A model generated the notes under the pieces. That model was not told the origin of the DNA. It saw nothing but the letters and a program-made list of their open reading frames with translations, and did not search any database. DNA of 64,000 nt from Neoechinorhynchus agilis (taxonomy: Eukaryota; Acanthocephala), in assembly GCA_051530055.1 (NCBI GenBank), contig CM121342.1:3100001-3164000 (forward strand), read 5' to 3'. This document shows positions 1-11,200 of the stretch, piece after piece. Made by a program: the position numbers and the translations under genes. The stretch's first letter is position 1; each line of letters opens with the position of its first letter.

Positions 1-690
1 TTTCCTAAAGTTTTTTGCATTCAAAAATTAAACTGATTTCCCATATTTCACTTCAAAAAAATTCCGACATTTTCACAAGGTTTTTATTGTTTTTTAGATA
101 AAAGACGCTCAACAGAGGAGGAGAAAAGATACTTTTATTTTTCCATCTCCCCTCGATTTTTTGCATTCAAAAATTAAACTGATTTCCCATATTTCACTTC
201 AAAAAAATTCCGACATTTTCACAAGGTTTATCATTGTTTTTTTAGATAAAAGACGCTCAACAGAGGAGGAGAAAAGATGCTTTCATTTTTCCAAAGTTTT
301 TCCATCTCCCCTCGATTTTTTGCATTCAAAAATTAAACTGATTTCCCATATTTCACTTCAAAAAAATTCCGACATTTCCACAAGGTTTTTATTGTTTTTT
401 AGATAAAAGACGCTCAACAGAGGAGGAGAAAAGATGCTTTCATTTTTCCATCTCCCCTCGATTTTTTGCATTCAAAAATTACACTGATTTCCCATATTTC
501 ACTTCAAAAAAATTCCGACATTTTCACAAGGTTTATCATTGTTTTTTTAGATAAAAGACGCTCAACAGAGGAGGAGAAAAGATACTTTTATTTTTCCAAA
601 GTTTTTCCATCTCCCCTCGATTTTTTGCATTCAAAAATTAAACTGATTTCCCATATTTCACTTCAAAAAAATTCCGACATTTTCACACTT
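1..690. repeat. Minisatellite, about 145/159-bp units, in an RPN1 intron
   Basis: A direct tandem repeat of about 4.5 copies. The anchor TGCATTCAAAAATTA recurs near 17, 161, 320, 466 and 626, so spacing alternates between about 145 and 160 bp. The two lengths differ by presence or absence of a short CCAAAGTTT-type insert. Open frames across it come from the repeat and are not genes. It lies just upstream of the first visible RPN1 exon and is probably intronic; its left end is outside the window. Confidence 0.9.
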
Positions 691-787
691 TAATTTTTGA
701 ATCCCAAAAAGAACGTTCTAAAATTTTATTTTTGTTACTATCGCGTTAACTTTCCTTTTTGAGTTCTCCTGGACTATTTTTCACTCA

Positions 788-3700
788 TTGATCCAATACG
801 TTATGAATGGCTCCTACAAAGGTTCCTACTTCCATACATTAGCTCGCGACTTGGGTATTCTTGAGCCTAAAGTCCCTGAAGATGTTTACAAGAGTCACCT
901 AGTAAGTACAATAACTGGTTTTCCCGAAATGGTAAATGACACTCCAAGCGGGAAACATCTCGGTGACACTTTGGTCAACTGTCTCCTTAACGCTGGCTTA
1001 CAATCGGATCGTTTAATCAGTGACGACCCAGTTCAATACATTTTCAAAGAAGATGATTACGCTCGTTTGACAACCACAGCCTCCCTTGGGATGCTCAATA
1101 TTTGGGAAATCGATAAAGGAATGGCAGATCTTGACAAATGTATGTATTGTTCCGATAACTACGTTCGAGCAGGAGCACTTCTCGGTTGTGGCGTCCTCGG
1201 TGCCAACACCAACATTGAATGGGATCCAGTATTGGCTATGTTAAGGTCTCACATTGTGCCAACTCCCATCACTGCAACTGCTGCTACAACAACAACAACA
1301 ACCGGGTCCAATCAAGTGACCAATGGTCGTACTAAATTACGCGGCGAACAACTTGAACAAGTTGGAGCGATTCTTGGAGTTGGAATCGCTTATTGTGGGA
1401 CAGGACGACGAGACGTAATCAACTTGTTGTTACATTATCTCGAGAATAACGAATGTTTTGAATCGAATGTCTACACGGTCTTAAGTCTTGGAATGGTCGG
1501 ATTAGGAAGTGGAGACTCTGAAACGGTTACTGGGATTGTGTCATGGATCCTCGCTCAACGTGATTCACTCACTTGTGATCCTCTGATGAGATACGTTGCA
1601 CTCGGACTTTCGTTCTTCTATTACCGACGCGGAATCAAATTCACTGAAGCTATCTGCGAAACCGTTAAGATGTTCCCTAATAGTCTTGAAAAAGTTTGTA
1701 CTGCTCTCATCGCTGCAATGTCACTCGCAGGAACTTGCGATATGAATCAAGTTCACTTTTTAGTTGAAATGTGCACGGATGAGAGCGGACCGAAGAAAGA
1801 GGAGCCCGGTCAAGTTCAAGGTGGCCTCAATGTAGCCGGTGCTGCCATCTTAGGAACGGCCATTATTGTAATGCACGAAGAAATTGGCGTTGATATGTCA
1901 TTCAGGCTTTATGGACAACTCTTGCATATTGGAAGTCCTTCAGTGAAGAAAACAGTTCCTCTTGCACTCGCTCTCATCTCAGCATCCAATCCGAAACTAA
2001 ACTTTAAGTCAGCAAAACGTTCACTTCTAATGGTTGGGTTTTTTGCAATTTATCGCGTAATTTTTTGATATTTTAGGTCGCAGTATAATCATTTTTGTTG
2101 TTAAATTCAATCGAACACGAGGAAATATCTGTCTCTCTATATATCTCTCAGAATTTTATTTTGCTCCAATGCTGTAGCCACTGATCTTGTACACATTTAA
2201 TCGCAATATTGGCGATCACAATACGCTTCTTTTCGTTGAAAATGTTCTTTAAACAGCGCGCTTTCCCCTCTGATTAAGCTACAAATAAGTTGTTTAAAAT
2301 ACAAAGTTTTCAAATTCAGTCAAATTGTCTTTAAAGACGATAAAAATTTTGTCAAGTTTTGTTTTCGAAAATGGACACTTTCGAGGGCTGTTGTTGCGAC
2401 AAACTTACTAGACTTTTTGTCTAGAACTCTTCACCCCCCTGTAAAAAGTTTATTCAAGGCGTCCCGCGGACCTCGTCCGAGAGTTATAAAATACAAGTGA
2501 CTCAATGGTTATTCTGCTCTCACACGCGCTTATGGTTCATTGTTTCGAAACGTCTTTAATAAATGCTTTAAAGGGGTTGCAGAGTTCTAAAGAATATTTC
2601 TAATTTTTAATTAAAGACGTTCTGTGAACCTCGCAGGGTTCATCATCAGTTTGTTTCGCAAGTTTGTTGCCGCTTTGCGAAATAAACTAACGAGAAACCC
2701 CCGGACGAGGTTCTCAGGACGTCTTTAATAAACTCTTTAAAGGGGTTGCAGAGTTCTAAACAATAAGTCTAATTTTTTATTAAAGACTTTCATCGAACCT
2801 CGCAGGGTTTATCATCAGTTTGTTTCGCAAGTTTGCTGCCTCCTTGCAAAATAAACTAACGAGAAACCCACCGGACGAGGTTCGCAGAACGTCTTTAATA
2901 AATGCTTTAAAGGGGTTGCAGAGTTCTAAACAATAAGTCTAATTTTTTACTGAAGACTTTCATTGGACCTCGTCACGGGTTCATCGACAAACTAACGATG
3001 AACCCCTTCGGTGAGTTTCGCAGAACGTCTTTAATAAACTTTTTAAAGGGCTGAAGACTTTCCTCCTCCTCGCATATCGACAAACTAACTTACGACCACT
3101 CTGGCCAAGTGTCCATTTTCGAAAGCAACCAAAATTTAATAATTTTTCTTGAAAAATCCGGGTAGTATTTGACAGCATTACGAGTTTAGCATTGTGAACT
3201 CGTTTCGCTGACAATATGGACACTTTGTTAAAGTTCGCCCACGACTTAGATCACGAAGTCGTTCTTTCTTCAATAGTATCTCTCGGTCTTATTGGTGCTG
3301 GTACAAATAATGCTCGTATAGCCTCCATGCTCCGGCAATTGGTATCATTCCACCGTCACACAATTCCTGCAATCCTTGCGATCCGTCTTGCTCAAGGTCT
3401 CGTTCATTTAGGAAAAGGTGCAATGACTCTATCTCCTCTCCAATTCGACCGCCAAGTCATCAACGCAAACGCATTTGTTGGTCTCATGACGTTCATTGTC
3501 GCAATGCTTGAACCGAAAAGTATAATGCACAAGCGGCACTTTATGACAATGATTCTAGCTTTAGCCATACAGCCTCGGTATTTGTTAACTCGTACCATCG
3601 TTGACAAGGATACTTTGGATGATGGAAATCCGGACGAGACCTATGACACCGAAGCAACGACCTTGCCCGTCCGTGTGGGTCAAGCGGTTGATGTAGTCGG

Positions 3701-3884
3701 GCAAGCAGGTCAGCCCCGGACTATCACTGGGTTTCAGACACACCAAACGCCTGTTCTGTTGGCTCATGGAGAAAGAGCCGAATTAGCTGGAGCAAATGAA
3801 CAACGATTTTCCGTATTGTCTTCGTTTCTCGAAGGTGTTGTATTGGTCAGGAAAAAAGACGAATCGAACACTACAAAACTTTAA
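788..3884 (+). CDS. PSMD2: 26S proteasome regulatory subunit RPN1 (PSMD2), 3' part
   Basis: RPN1 is the large scaffold of the 19S regulatory particle base and binds ubiquitin receptors and shuttle factors. The visible part starts at a segment like family 'ALARELDIMEPKVPDDIY' (here TLARDLGILEPKVPEDVY). It continues through the PC (proteasome/cyclosome) repeats, for example GALLGCGVLGANTN and LGLIGAGTNNARIASMLRQL. It ends in the conserved block VGQAVDVVGQAGQPRTITGF, then HQTPVLLAHGERAEL. Coding exons are about 788-2004 and 3215-3884. The N-terminal half of the protein is outside the window, and the exact 5' exon edge is uncertain because no clear AG acceptor is seen. The exons are split by a TA-bounded inverted-repeat segment (2005-3214); joining on TA gives NPKLNFMDTLLKF against human NPRLNILDTLSKF. 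The stop codon overlaps the stop of the opposite-strand PAN gene by about 4 nt. Confidence 0.93.
2005..3214 (+). other. TA-bounded inverted-repeat intron in RPN1 (1210 nt)
   Basis: Left edge reads TA|AGTCAGCAAAACG and right edge CGTTTCGCTGACAA|TA; the ends are inverted repeats (GTCAGCaAAACG with CGTTTcGCTGAC). No AG lies within the last 20 nt before the resumed frame, and the frame is closed by a TGA just upstream of it, so a canonical acceptor is excluded there. Removal with one TA restores both frame and length against RPN1. The interior holds a hairpin satellite array. Confidence 0.85.
2357..3135. repeat. Hairpin satellite array 1 (inside the RPN1 intron)
   Basis: About three units of 170-190 bp. 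Each pairs GGTTCATCATCAGTTTGTTTCGCAAG-like DNA with its near reverse complement, followed by GACGTCTTTAATAAA and a spacer ending GGGGTTGCAGAGTTCTAAA. Outer inverted arms lie near 2357-2377 (TTTCGAAAATGGACAC) and 3109-3134 (GTGTCCATTTTCGAAA). The same units recur at 22655-23200 and 29050-29870. Confidence 0.8.
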
Positions 3885-6800
3885 TAACAATAAATTAAAC
3901 GATCAAATGTGGGGTTCGTATGCTGTGTTATGGGCACACACACCGTTGGGGCCGGGGGTTCCGGCGTTGTAACCACTTTGAATCTTACCGTTTGAATGTG
4001 GTGTTCAATTCGTGGTCCATGCCGATGGTTAGATTCTAAAAAGATGGAAAATTCGAGTTTATTACGACGTGGAATTATTTTTTCGAACGTTAACAATTGC
4101 CGTCGTCATTTAATTTCGTGAATGTATTTAGAAAAATGAATTTGGTTCAAATTTGCCTTTCAAACGAGTTCAAAAAAATTAGAATCGCAGCCTTCTAGGA
4201 GGGTTAGAGTGTTTTATTTTATCAAAATACTGGAATTTTAATCTTTCCAACAAGGATTTTGGGGTTTTCTATATTAAAAGTCGAATTTTCATCTTTCTAA
4301 CATGGTTTTTGGGTTTTTCTAAACTAAAAGTCGACTTTTCATCTTTCCAACATGGTTTTTGGGCTTTTCTAAACTAAATTTCGGATTTTCATCTTACTAA
4401 CAAGGTTTTTGGGTTTTTGATAGACTAAAATTACGGATTTTCATCTTTCTAACAAGGTTTTGGGCTTTCCTAGACTAAATTTCGAATTTTCATCTTTCTA
4501 AAAAGGTTTTTTTGTTTTTGCCGGACTAAATTTCGAATTTTCATCTTTCCAACATGGTTTTTGGGCTTTTCTAAACTAAATTCCGGATTTTCATCTTTCT
4601 AACAAGATTTTTGGCTTTTTCTAAGCTAAATTTCGGATTTTCATCTTTCTAACAAGGTTTTTGGGTTTTTCCTAGACTAAAATTTCGAATTTTCATCTTT
4701 CTAACAAGGTTTTTGGGTTTTCCTAGACTAAATTTCGAATTTTCATCTTTCTAAAAAGGTTTTTGCCGTTTTCCTAGACAAAAATTCGAATTTTCACCTT
4801 TCTAACAGGGTTTTTGAAGTTTTCCCATACTAAAATTCGAATTTTCATCTTTCTAACGAGGTTTTTGGGTTTTCCCAGACTAAAATTTCGAATTTTCATC
4901 TTTCTAACAAGGTTTTTGGCTTTTTCTAAACTAAAATTCGAATTTTCATCTTTCTAAAAAGGTTTTTGCCGTTTTCCTAGACAAAAATTCGAATTTTCAT
5001 CTTTCTAGGAAGGTTTGTGGTTTTTCTAAACTAAAATTCGAATTTTCACCTTTCTAACAGGGTTTTTGAAGTTTCCCCATACTAAAATTCGAATTTTCAT
5101 CTTTCTAACGAGGTTTTTGGGTTTTCCTTGACTAAATTCCGGATTTTCATCTTTCTAACAAGATTTTTGGCTTTTTCTAAGCTAAATTTCGGATTTTCAT
5201 CTTTCTAACAAGGTTTTTGAAGTTTTCCTTGACTAAAATTTCGGATTTTCATCTTTCTAACGAGGTTTTTTGGGTTTTCCTAGACTAAATTTCGAATTTT
5301 CACCTTTCTAACGGGGTTTTTAAAGTTTTCCTAGACAAAAATTCGAATTTTCATCTTTCTAAATAGGCCTTTACCGTTTTCCTAGACTAAAATTGGAATT
5401 TTTATCTTTCTAACAAGATTGTTGGCTTTTTCTAAACTAAAATTCGAATTTTCATCTTTCTAAAAAGGTTTTTGCCGTTTTCCTAGACAAAAATTCGAAT
5501 TTTCATCTTTCTAACGAGGTTTTTGGGTTTTCCTAGACTAAATTTCGAATTTTCACCTTTCTAACAGGGTTTTTGCCGTTTTCTTAGACTAAATTTCGGA
5601 TTTTCATCTTTCTAAATAGGCTTTTGCCGTTTTCCTAGACTAAAATTGGAATTTTTTATCTTTCTGACAAGATTGTTGGCTTTTTCCTAGACTAAAATTC
5701 GAATTTTCATCTTTCTAGGAAGGTTTGTGGTTTTCCTAGACTAAATTTCGAATTTTCACCTTTCTAACAGGGTTTTTGCCCTTTTCCTAGACTAAATTTC
5801 GGATTTTCATCTTTCTAAATAGGCTTTTACCGTTTTCCTAGACTAAAATTGGAATTTTTATCTTTCTGACAAGATTTTTGGCTTTTTCTAAGCTAAAATT
5901 CGAATTTTCATCTTTCTAAAAAGGTTTTTGCCGTTTTCCTTCTAGTTTTTAGAAGAATGAAATAAAAATCGTTAATAAAGTGCTTAGAAACTCACGTATT
6001 CGTTCATCGATGAGACAATTGGTCTTCACGTACACATCATAGAACCAATTTTGGATAAAAGTGTTAGCTGCCTTCGCCAAAGCGCAGTGTCCATGAGTGG
6101 ATCGCGTTCCATGGAATGCGAATCCCATACACCTTCGAACGGCGTCGCATTCGTGTTTACACCATCCATAGGAAGCGACAAAACCGATATAGGTGATTGC
6201 TATTGAGTCGATGTATTCTGTGTATGTCTTTTCGAGACATTTCGTTCCTTGCTCCCCCTCCTCACAATACATCGACACGGGTATTTTTGAGGGATGCACC
6301 GAGTGTCGAGGATAGGCTTTATAGGTACAATTGGTCCTCGCTTCAGCTATCACGAGACTTTCTTTATCTAAATATGTTTTTGGGGCACTCGTGTGTACAT
6401 CAAAAGTATTTTTGTCGCTCCTTCCTCATTTCCCATATTCTTTCACCAAACTAAGACCGACACACCTACATTTAGTACCATGGAGATTGAACGCTGCGGA
6501 CGATGCGATAAACCAGTTTACTTTGCCGAGGAGAGAATAGCCGGCGGAAAGAAGTGGCACAATACATGCTTTAAATGTGGACTCTGTAAACGATCGTTGG
6601 AACCAACTACAGTTTCCACCTTTGAAGGGAACATCTTCTGCAACCATTGCTACGCCCGTAAATACGGACCCAAAGGATACGGATTCGGTATAGGTGCTGG
6701 GGTGCTCGGAATGGACGCTGGGGAGCATTTGGGAAATGTAGAGACCTTGATGACAAGCAAACCACATGATGTCGTTCCACCGGGTTCCGACGAAGCGCCA

Positions 6801-7269
6801 ACTGAAACCCATAGAAAACAGTCCAGAAAAGAGTCTGTTAGAAAGGAATCCATTCGAAAGCAATCTCTTCGTCGTGGGTCTTCCATTCGTGGTGGTGGTG
6901 AAGAAGACGAAGAAGAGGAAGAAGAGGAGTAGATTTTAAGTGTTAGTAGTTAACTACGATTAAACAGTAACGCAGTCTCGTTGAATGGGAAAAAGAACGC
7001 TTCAAAACTGGTAAACTCACCTGAACATGGAACTTTAAAATACACATTGGTGTCAAGATCCACCAGCAAGTTTTGTTTTCTTGTTTTTGTATTGAAAAAT
7101 CTGCATTGTTTCGACGGTAAATGGTAGCTGAACATTCTACAAGGTCCGCTTAGTGTACAAAGCCATTTGCAGTCGTCAACACCTTCATTCGGCATTGTCT
7201 TTGAAGCAGTGAGTTGTTGAACACGGTGACCACGGACCACGCTGTAGCGACGACATGATTTTGCTTGAC
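3881..7269 (-). CDS. PAN/Apple-domain secreted protein, 5' end not identified
   Basis: Three minus-strand exons connect in frame by GT-AG splicing: 7269-7021, 6346-5996 and 4035-3881. The first encodes a cysteine-rich PAN module (SCRRYSVVRG ... CKWLCTLSGPCRMFSYH ... CRFFNTKTR). The second encodes another PAN-like module (CTYKAYPRH ... CKHECDAVRRCMGFAFH ... HCALAKA). The last is a short proline/threonine tail ending IYCY. PAN domains are extracellular protein- or sugar-binding folds, so the product should be secreted or membrane-attached. A signal-peptide exon must lie to the right, beyond 7269, and was not found. One intron holds a 1.7 kb minisatellite; another holds the muscle LIM gene on the opposite strand. 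The stop overlaps the RPN1 stop. The last exon is the least certain part. Confidence 0.65.
4200..5940. repeat. Minisatellite of about 57-60 bp units, about 30 copies
   Basis: A degenerate head-to-tail array built on GAATTTTCATCTTTCTAAC followed by AAGGTTTTTGGGTTTTCCTAG and ACTAAA. Copies vary (CATCTTTCC, CACCTTTC, GCCGTTTTCC variants), suggesting an old array with local homogenisation. It lies entirely within the PAN-gene intron between 4036 and 5995. Confidence 0.92.
6480..6932 (+). CDS. Single-LIM muscle LIM protein (CRP/MLP family)
   Basis: A 150-residue single-exon frame. The ATG at 6480 is chosen because the LIM domain begins at once (MEIERCGRCDKPVYFAEE). One LIM domain occupies residues 5-57, with zinc ligands in the pattern C-x2-C, H-x2-C, C-x2-C and C-x2-C (HNTCFKCGLCKR; CNHCYARKYG). 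It is followed by the glycine-rich KGYGFGIGAGVLGMD segment that marks CRP/MLP proteins, and GEHLGN. CRP/MLP proteins bind actin-associated partners at muscle Z-discs and in nuclei. The C-terminus is unusual: an Arg/Lys/Ser-rich stretch (RKESVRKESIRKQSLRRGSS) ends in an acidic run of about 14 Glu/Asp. It is nested in an intron of the opposite-strand PAN gene. Confidence 0.9.
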   Translation: MEIERCGRCDKPVYFAEERIAGGKKWHNTCFKCGLCKRSLEPTTVSTFEGNIFCNHCYARKYGPKGYGFGIGAGVLGMDAGEHLGNVETLMTSKPHDVVPPGSDEAPTETHRKQSRKESVRKESIRKQSLRRGSSIRGGGEEDEEEEEEE

Positions 7270-7565
7270 CTTGCAAATTAAAAAAAAGCATGACAAAACG
7301 TTATAATGTCGAACGAAACAATCCATTATTCGGGATGATGGAGTTGAAGAAAACGTATTTTGTGGTATTTCCCATAGAAAACTTGGAACTATCAATTTAT
7401 CTACGTTTTCAAACAAAATATCTCAATAATTTCTTAGATTGCGTTTAATGCCAATTGAGCGAGCTCACGTCTTGAACTTAATCGAATGCTAAAACCTTGA
7501 AACGTTTTAGAAAGTAACTTTTGTAGATGTTTTGTGATTTCGCGTAGGAAAAAGTGGATCTGACG

Positions 7566-7637
7566 AGGTTCCGCCGAGAGTTGAACTCGGGTCGCTGGAT
7601 TCAGAGTCCAAAGTGCTAACCACTACACCACGGAACC
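7566..7637 (-). tRNA. tRNA-Gln (anticodon CUG)
   Basis: On the minus strand the acceptor GGTTCCG pairs with CGGAACC. The A box is TGGTGTAGTGGTTA, the anticodon loop CTCTGAA reads CUG, and the T loop is TTCAACT within GAGTTCAACTC. The sequence is close to animal nuclear tRNA-Gln, with no intron and no encoded CCA. The discriminator base is U. Confidence 0.96.
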
Positions 7638-8128
7638 TGTCGCAACTCACCAATATGCAATTCAGAATAGGCAACGTTTTGAAAAGTTATGATTTGAATT
7701 TGCAAAGCATTTGAATACACAAAAATTACTTATATTGAACGAAAGGATTAAGGAATCAAGTGTTCGCTACATGATTATATTAAATCTTTTTTAGTGCTGT
7801 ACAAAACAACTAACCGCTTTCTAATAAAAATACAATCAATGCAACGGATTTTAAGATGCTGCACATTTCTAGGATGCAATTTAATAAGAACGGATTGCTA
7901 CAAAACGCAATGGTTGCTATGTGCAACTTCTAAAATGGAAATCAATCTTAATGCTTTCAAATTAGCACTAAAGATAAAACGAAACTAATATTCTTCGATT
8001 TTACGCCTTCTATCAACGGGTAAGCGATGTCTCTTTTTATCTAAACCGTTCTAAATGTTGTTTGATCAATTAAAGTCATTTAAATAATGAATATATTAAT
8101 GAAATAACCTGGTCGAATATTAGGGCAA

Positions 8129-8545
8129 ATGCCTTCTCTGGGACGCCACGTGTGTGGACACCCTCGCAGCCAGCAACATCCCCTACTCCCTCGAAATCGC
8201 CGGTGGTGCCGCCAGTGCAGCGGAAGGGAGGAAGGTACGAAAATATATGCAGCTATCGAGGGCTCACTATTTTGTCCCCTTTGGGGTAGAGACGTATGGA
8301 GCGCTCGGCAGCTCGGCACTCTCTCTGCTCAAGGATCTCTCGAAGAAATTGAGAGAGGCAACCGGAGACTCAAGAGCAGGCGTATTCCTTCGACAAAATA
8401 TCTCGCTGGCAGTACAACGGGGCAATGCTGCCAGCGTGATGGCGACGGTCGAGGAAGGACAAAAGCTGGAATTTGGTGGGAGGTGGTGAATGTAAAGAAA
8501 AGTAACCAAATAGAAAACTGTATGACAATCTGAAAGTTCGCAAAA
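8129..8545 (+). mobile_element. LINE 3' end fragment, endonuclease-type family (copy A)
   Basis: Encodes only the extreme C-terminus of a non-LTR polyprotein: LAASNIPYSLEIAGGAA, HYFVPFGVETYGALGS, VFLRQNISLAVQRGNAASV and FGGRW-stop. The same tail occurs in copies near 35451, 37262, 44470, 50385 and 55940. Longer copies add an upstream C-x-C/H/C and RH..IN segment followed by DGRR.DG. I associate this arrangement with LINE polyproteins that carry a restriction-like endonuclease, from memory of similar proteins. This is a 5'-truncated insertion. Confidence 0.7.
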
Positions 8546-8843
8546 TCAGATATTAAAAAAAAAATTTTTTAAATATGATTCCTAACTGTTGCAACATAGA
8601 TTAAATTCCGAGTTAAATTATCATCGTTTTAATGCATGAAAATGTGAATGGCACGATTTCTTGCAAGTGAACAACGAAATCTACCATTTACTAGGCGAAT
8701 ATTGAGGCTGACTACTTGTTAGTGTTTTAAAAAAGGTCGTATGGAAATAATGACATGACTTAATCTTAGAATTTACAAACCTTTAAAGGCTTATCGTGAA
8801 ATATGCCGTAATGGTTAAATTTTTCACCTTTAATAAAGAGCTG

Positions 8844-9685
8844 CCCTTAAAATGAATAATAACTTAATCGCAGAATAAAGGCTGCCATCGCGATTGTTCG
8901 AACTTTTTTAATAAAACGGTTTTATGAATAATTCTCCAAGAGTAGAGTCTTAAGAAGCAAAAAATGAACGTACTCCTTTCTCATGCTGATTCATTCACTG
9001 AACACAAAAAATATAAAGAACCTAGAAATAAGTTTTAACCGCGACAAATATGAGTTCAATTCGATTTTGTACTCTGTTGGTCTCCTTTATTACCGTTATA
9101 GCTATTGTTCCGCTCGAGCCAATTACAGAAGAGAAAACTGACTCGTCCGTTGAATATCCGATAACTTTTGAAGTCCTAAAAGAAAGTCTTACACATAAAC
9201 ACTTAAATGTAAGCCATAGGTCGCACATTGGTCGTTTGCTTTATTTTAAAATCTGCGATCTTCGGTAAAGACAGATGCAGACGAAAGCTTCGATTGCATC
9301 GATTTAACCGATTAAATTTGGACTTTCGCATATCCAGAATCCGAGAGGTGGAATTTGTTGAGCATTATGTTTATAGTAGAGGCGAAGAATTCTTGTTTAT
9401 TTCAAATTGGGGGGGATTTTCAAATATAAAGAGAATTCTCGCTAGAGAGGATTTTGTAATGTTGTTGAGTATACGAGAGATGGAGTTATTCCATTTTTCA
9501 TTCGTTCCATAAATGGTAATGTTCCATATAGGGAACTGCGTATTATCGCTCGAATCACCAGCCAAACCGATTTCGCGGAGTTCAGCTTAAGGATTATTGA
9601 AGCGATTTTGTTGGAATTGATTGCAAAATTTGGTTCTCGCGATTTGTACATATACGATAACCAAGGATCCAATTGTTCATGTCAC
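8844..9685 (+). CDS. Small secreted protein of unknown family, copy 1
   Basis: The ATG at 9050 opens a likely signal peptide (MSSIRFCTLLVSFITVIAIV) followed by PLEPITEEKTDSSVE. The first exon ends at a good donor (AAT|GTAAGCC, about 9208). A second coding block, HRFNRLNLDFRISRIREVEF then VEHYVYSRG, lies at about 9295-9385. A third reads VVEYTRDGVIPFFIRSING to DNQGSNCSCH-stop (about 9445-9687). The third block is in another frame, so an intron of about 80 nt is needed; its borders are not settled. The neighbouring copy keeps the same blocks open despite many substitutions, which argues for coding. Feature bounds include the duplicated upstream flank. I do not recognise the family. Confidence 0.5.
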
Positions 9686-10329
9686 TAGCAAATTCGGTCG
9701 TGAAAACGATCATTCACGTGTTTAAGATTAAGAATAACTTTATTTTAAACATCTTTTTATAACATCTTCGACTTCCTGAGCACCGAGTACTGTTTAATAA
9801 GTCCGGTAGCCATCAATAGACAATTGTTATTTTCCGATATTCACGCCCGTTCAGAATTTAAAGAACATGCTTTCTTAAAGTTTTGTTTTCTAAATATGAA
9901 ACAAGAACAAATTGAGTAAATTCGATGATTTAAAAGTTTCGAGAGATAATTCTATGGCGCATTAATTTAAGGACGATATCAGTATGCAGCATTCACATGA
10001 AACAAGAAGTTCTTCATCCCTAGCGGATTTCAGAACTCAAATTTCTACCAAAGGCGGAAGCAGCAGATTTATAGCAATTGAATAAAGGGTTACTCGTCTT
10101 CTGAAATTCTCATTTCTATGAAATGGAATATGGGAGTGTGTTGCCTGTGCTTAATTTATTCAGAGTAATGTCTACTTAATTCTCTTACTAAGAAAATACA
10201 CTTACTTTTATTAGAGTTTCTTGCGAATGATTATTCTGAAACCATTAGTGTTGCAAATGATTGTTCTGGTTGAAATGCGGAGCCTAAATAAAGGCTACAG
10301 GGTAAAAAAATGGGTAAACTTTTCAAGAT

Positions 10330-11200
10330 CCCTTAAAATGAATAATAACTTAATCGCAGAATAAAGGCTGCCATCGCGATTGTTCGAACTTTTTTTAATA
10401 AAACGGTTTTATGAATAATTCTCCAAGAGTAGAGTCTTAAGAAGCAAAAAATGAACGTACTCCTTTCTCATGCTGATTCATTCACTGAACACAAAAAATA
10501 TAAAGAACCTAGAAATAAGTTTTAACCGCGACAAACATGAGTTCAATTCGATTTTGTACTCTGTTGGTCTCCTTTATTACCGTTATAGCTATTGTTCCGC
10601 TCGAGCCAATTACAGAAGAGAAAACTGACTCGTCCGTTGAATCCCCGATAACTTTTGAAGTCCTAAAAGAAAGTCTTACACATAAACACTTAAATGTAAG
10701 CCATAGGTCGCACATTGGTCGTTTGCTTTATTTTAAAATCTGCGATCTTCGGTAAAGACAGATGCAGACGAAAGCTTCGATTGCATCGATTTAACCGATT
10801 AAATTTGGACCTTGACATACTCAGGAAGATTGAAGTGCAATTTGTTGAGCATTATGTTTATAGTAAAGGCGAAGAATTCTTGTTTATTTCAAATTGGGGG
10901 GATTTTCAAATATAAAGAGAATTCTTGCTAGAGAGGATTTTGTGATGTTGTTGAGTATACGAGAGATAAAGTTATTCCATTTTTCATTCTTTCCATAAAT
11001 GGTAATGATCCATATAGGGAACTGCCCTTTAGGGCTAATGCAGGACAAGCCAAAAGTTACGAGGAGTTCAACAAATGGTTGAAGAAAGAAGTTTTATTAG
11101 AACTGATAGCAAAATTTGGTTCTCGCGATATGCACATATACGATAACCAAGGATCCAATTGTTCATGTGGACGTAAAAAGGGTTATTTATTTTCTTAGAA
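10330..11200 (+). CDS. Small secreted protein of unknown family, copy 2
   Basis: A tandem duplicate of the 9050 gene, offset by 1486 bp. Its ATG is at 10537, and the first exon differs from copy 1 by one amino acid (SVESP versus SVEYP). The promoter side, first exon and intron are nearly identical between copies. The last exon has diverged strongly in the middle (PFRANAGQAKSYEEFNKWLK versus RIIARITSQTDFAEFSLRI) while both ends stay conserved (NGNDPYREL; ELIAKFGSRDMHIYDNQGSN). The C-terminus is longer (CSCGRKKGYLFS). The patchwork suggests gene conversion of the 5' part or diversifying selection on the mature peptide. Function unknown. Confidence 0.5.

Noticed and set aside
161-693. Plus-strand frames with repeated KIKLISHISLQKNSD
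   Set aside because: Products of the minisatellite unit; no independent coding evidence.
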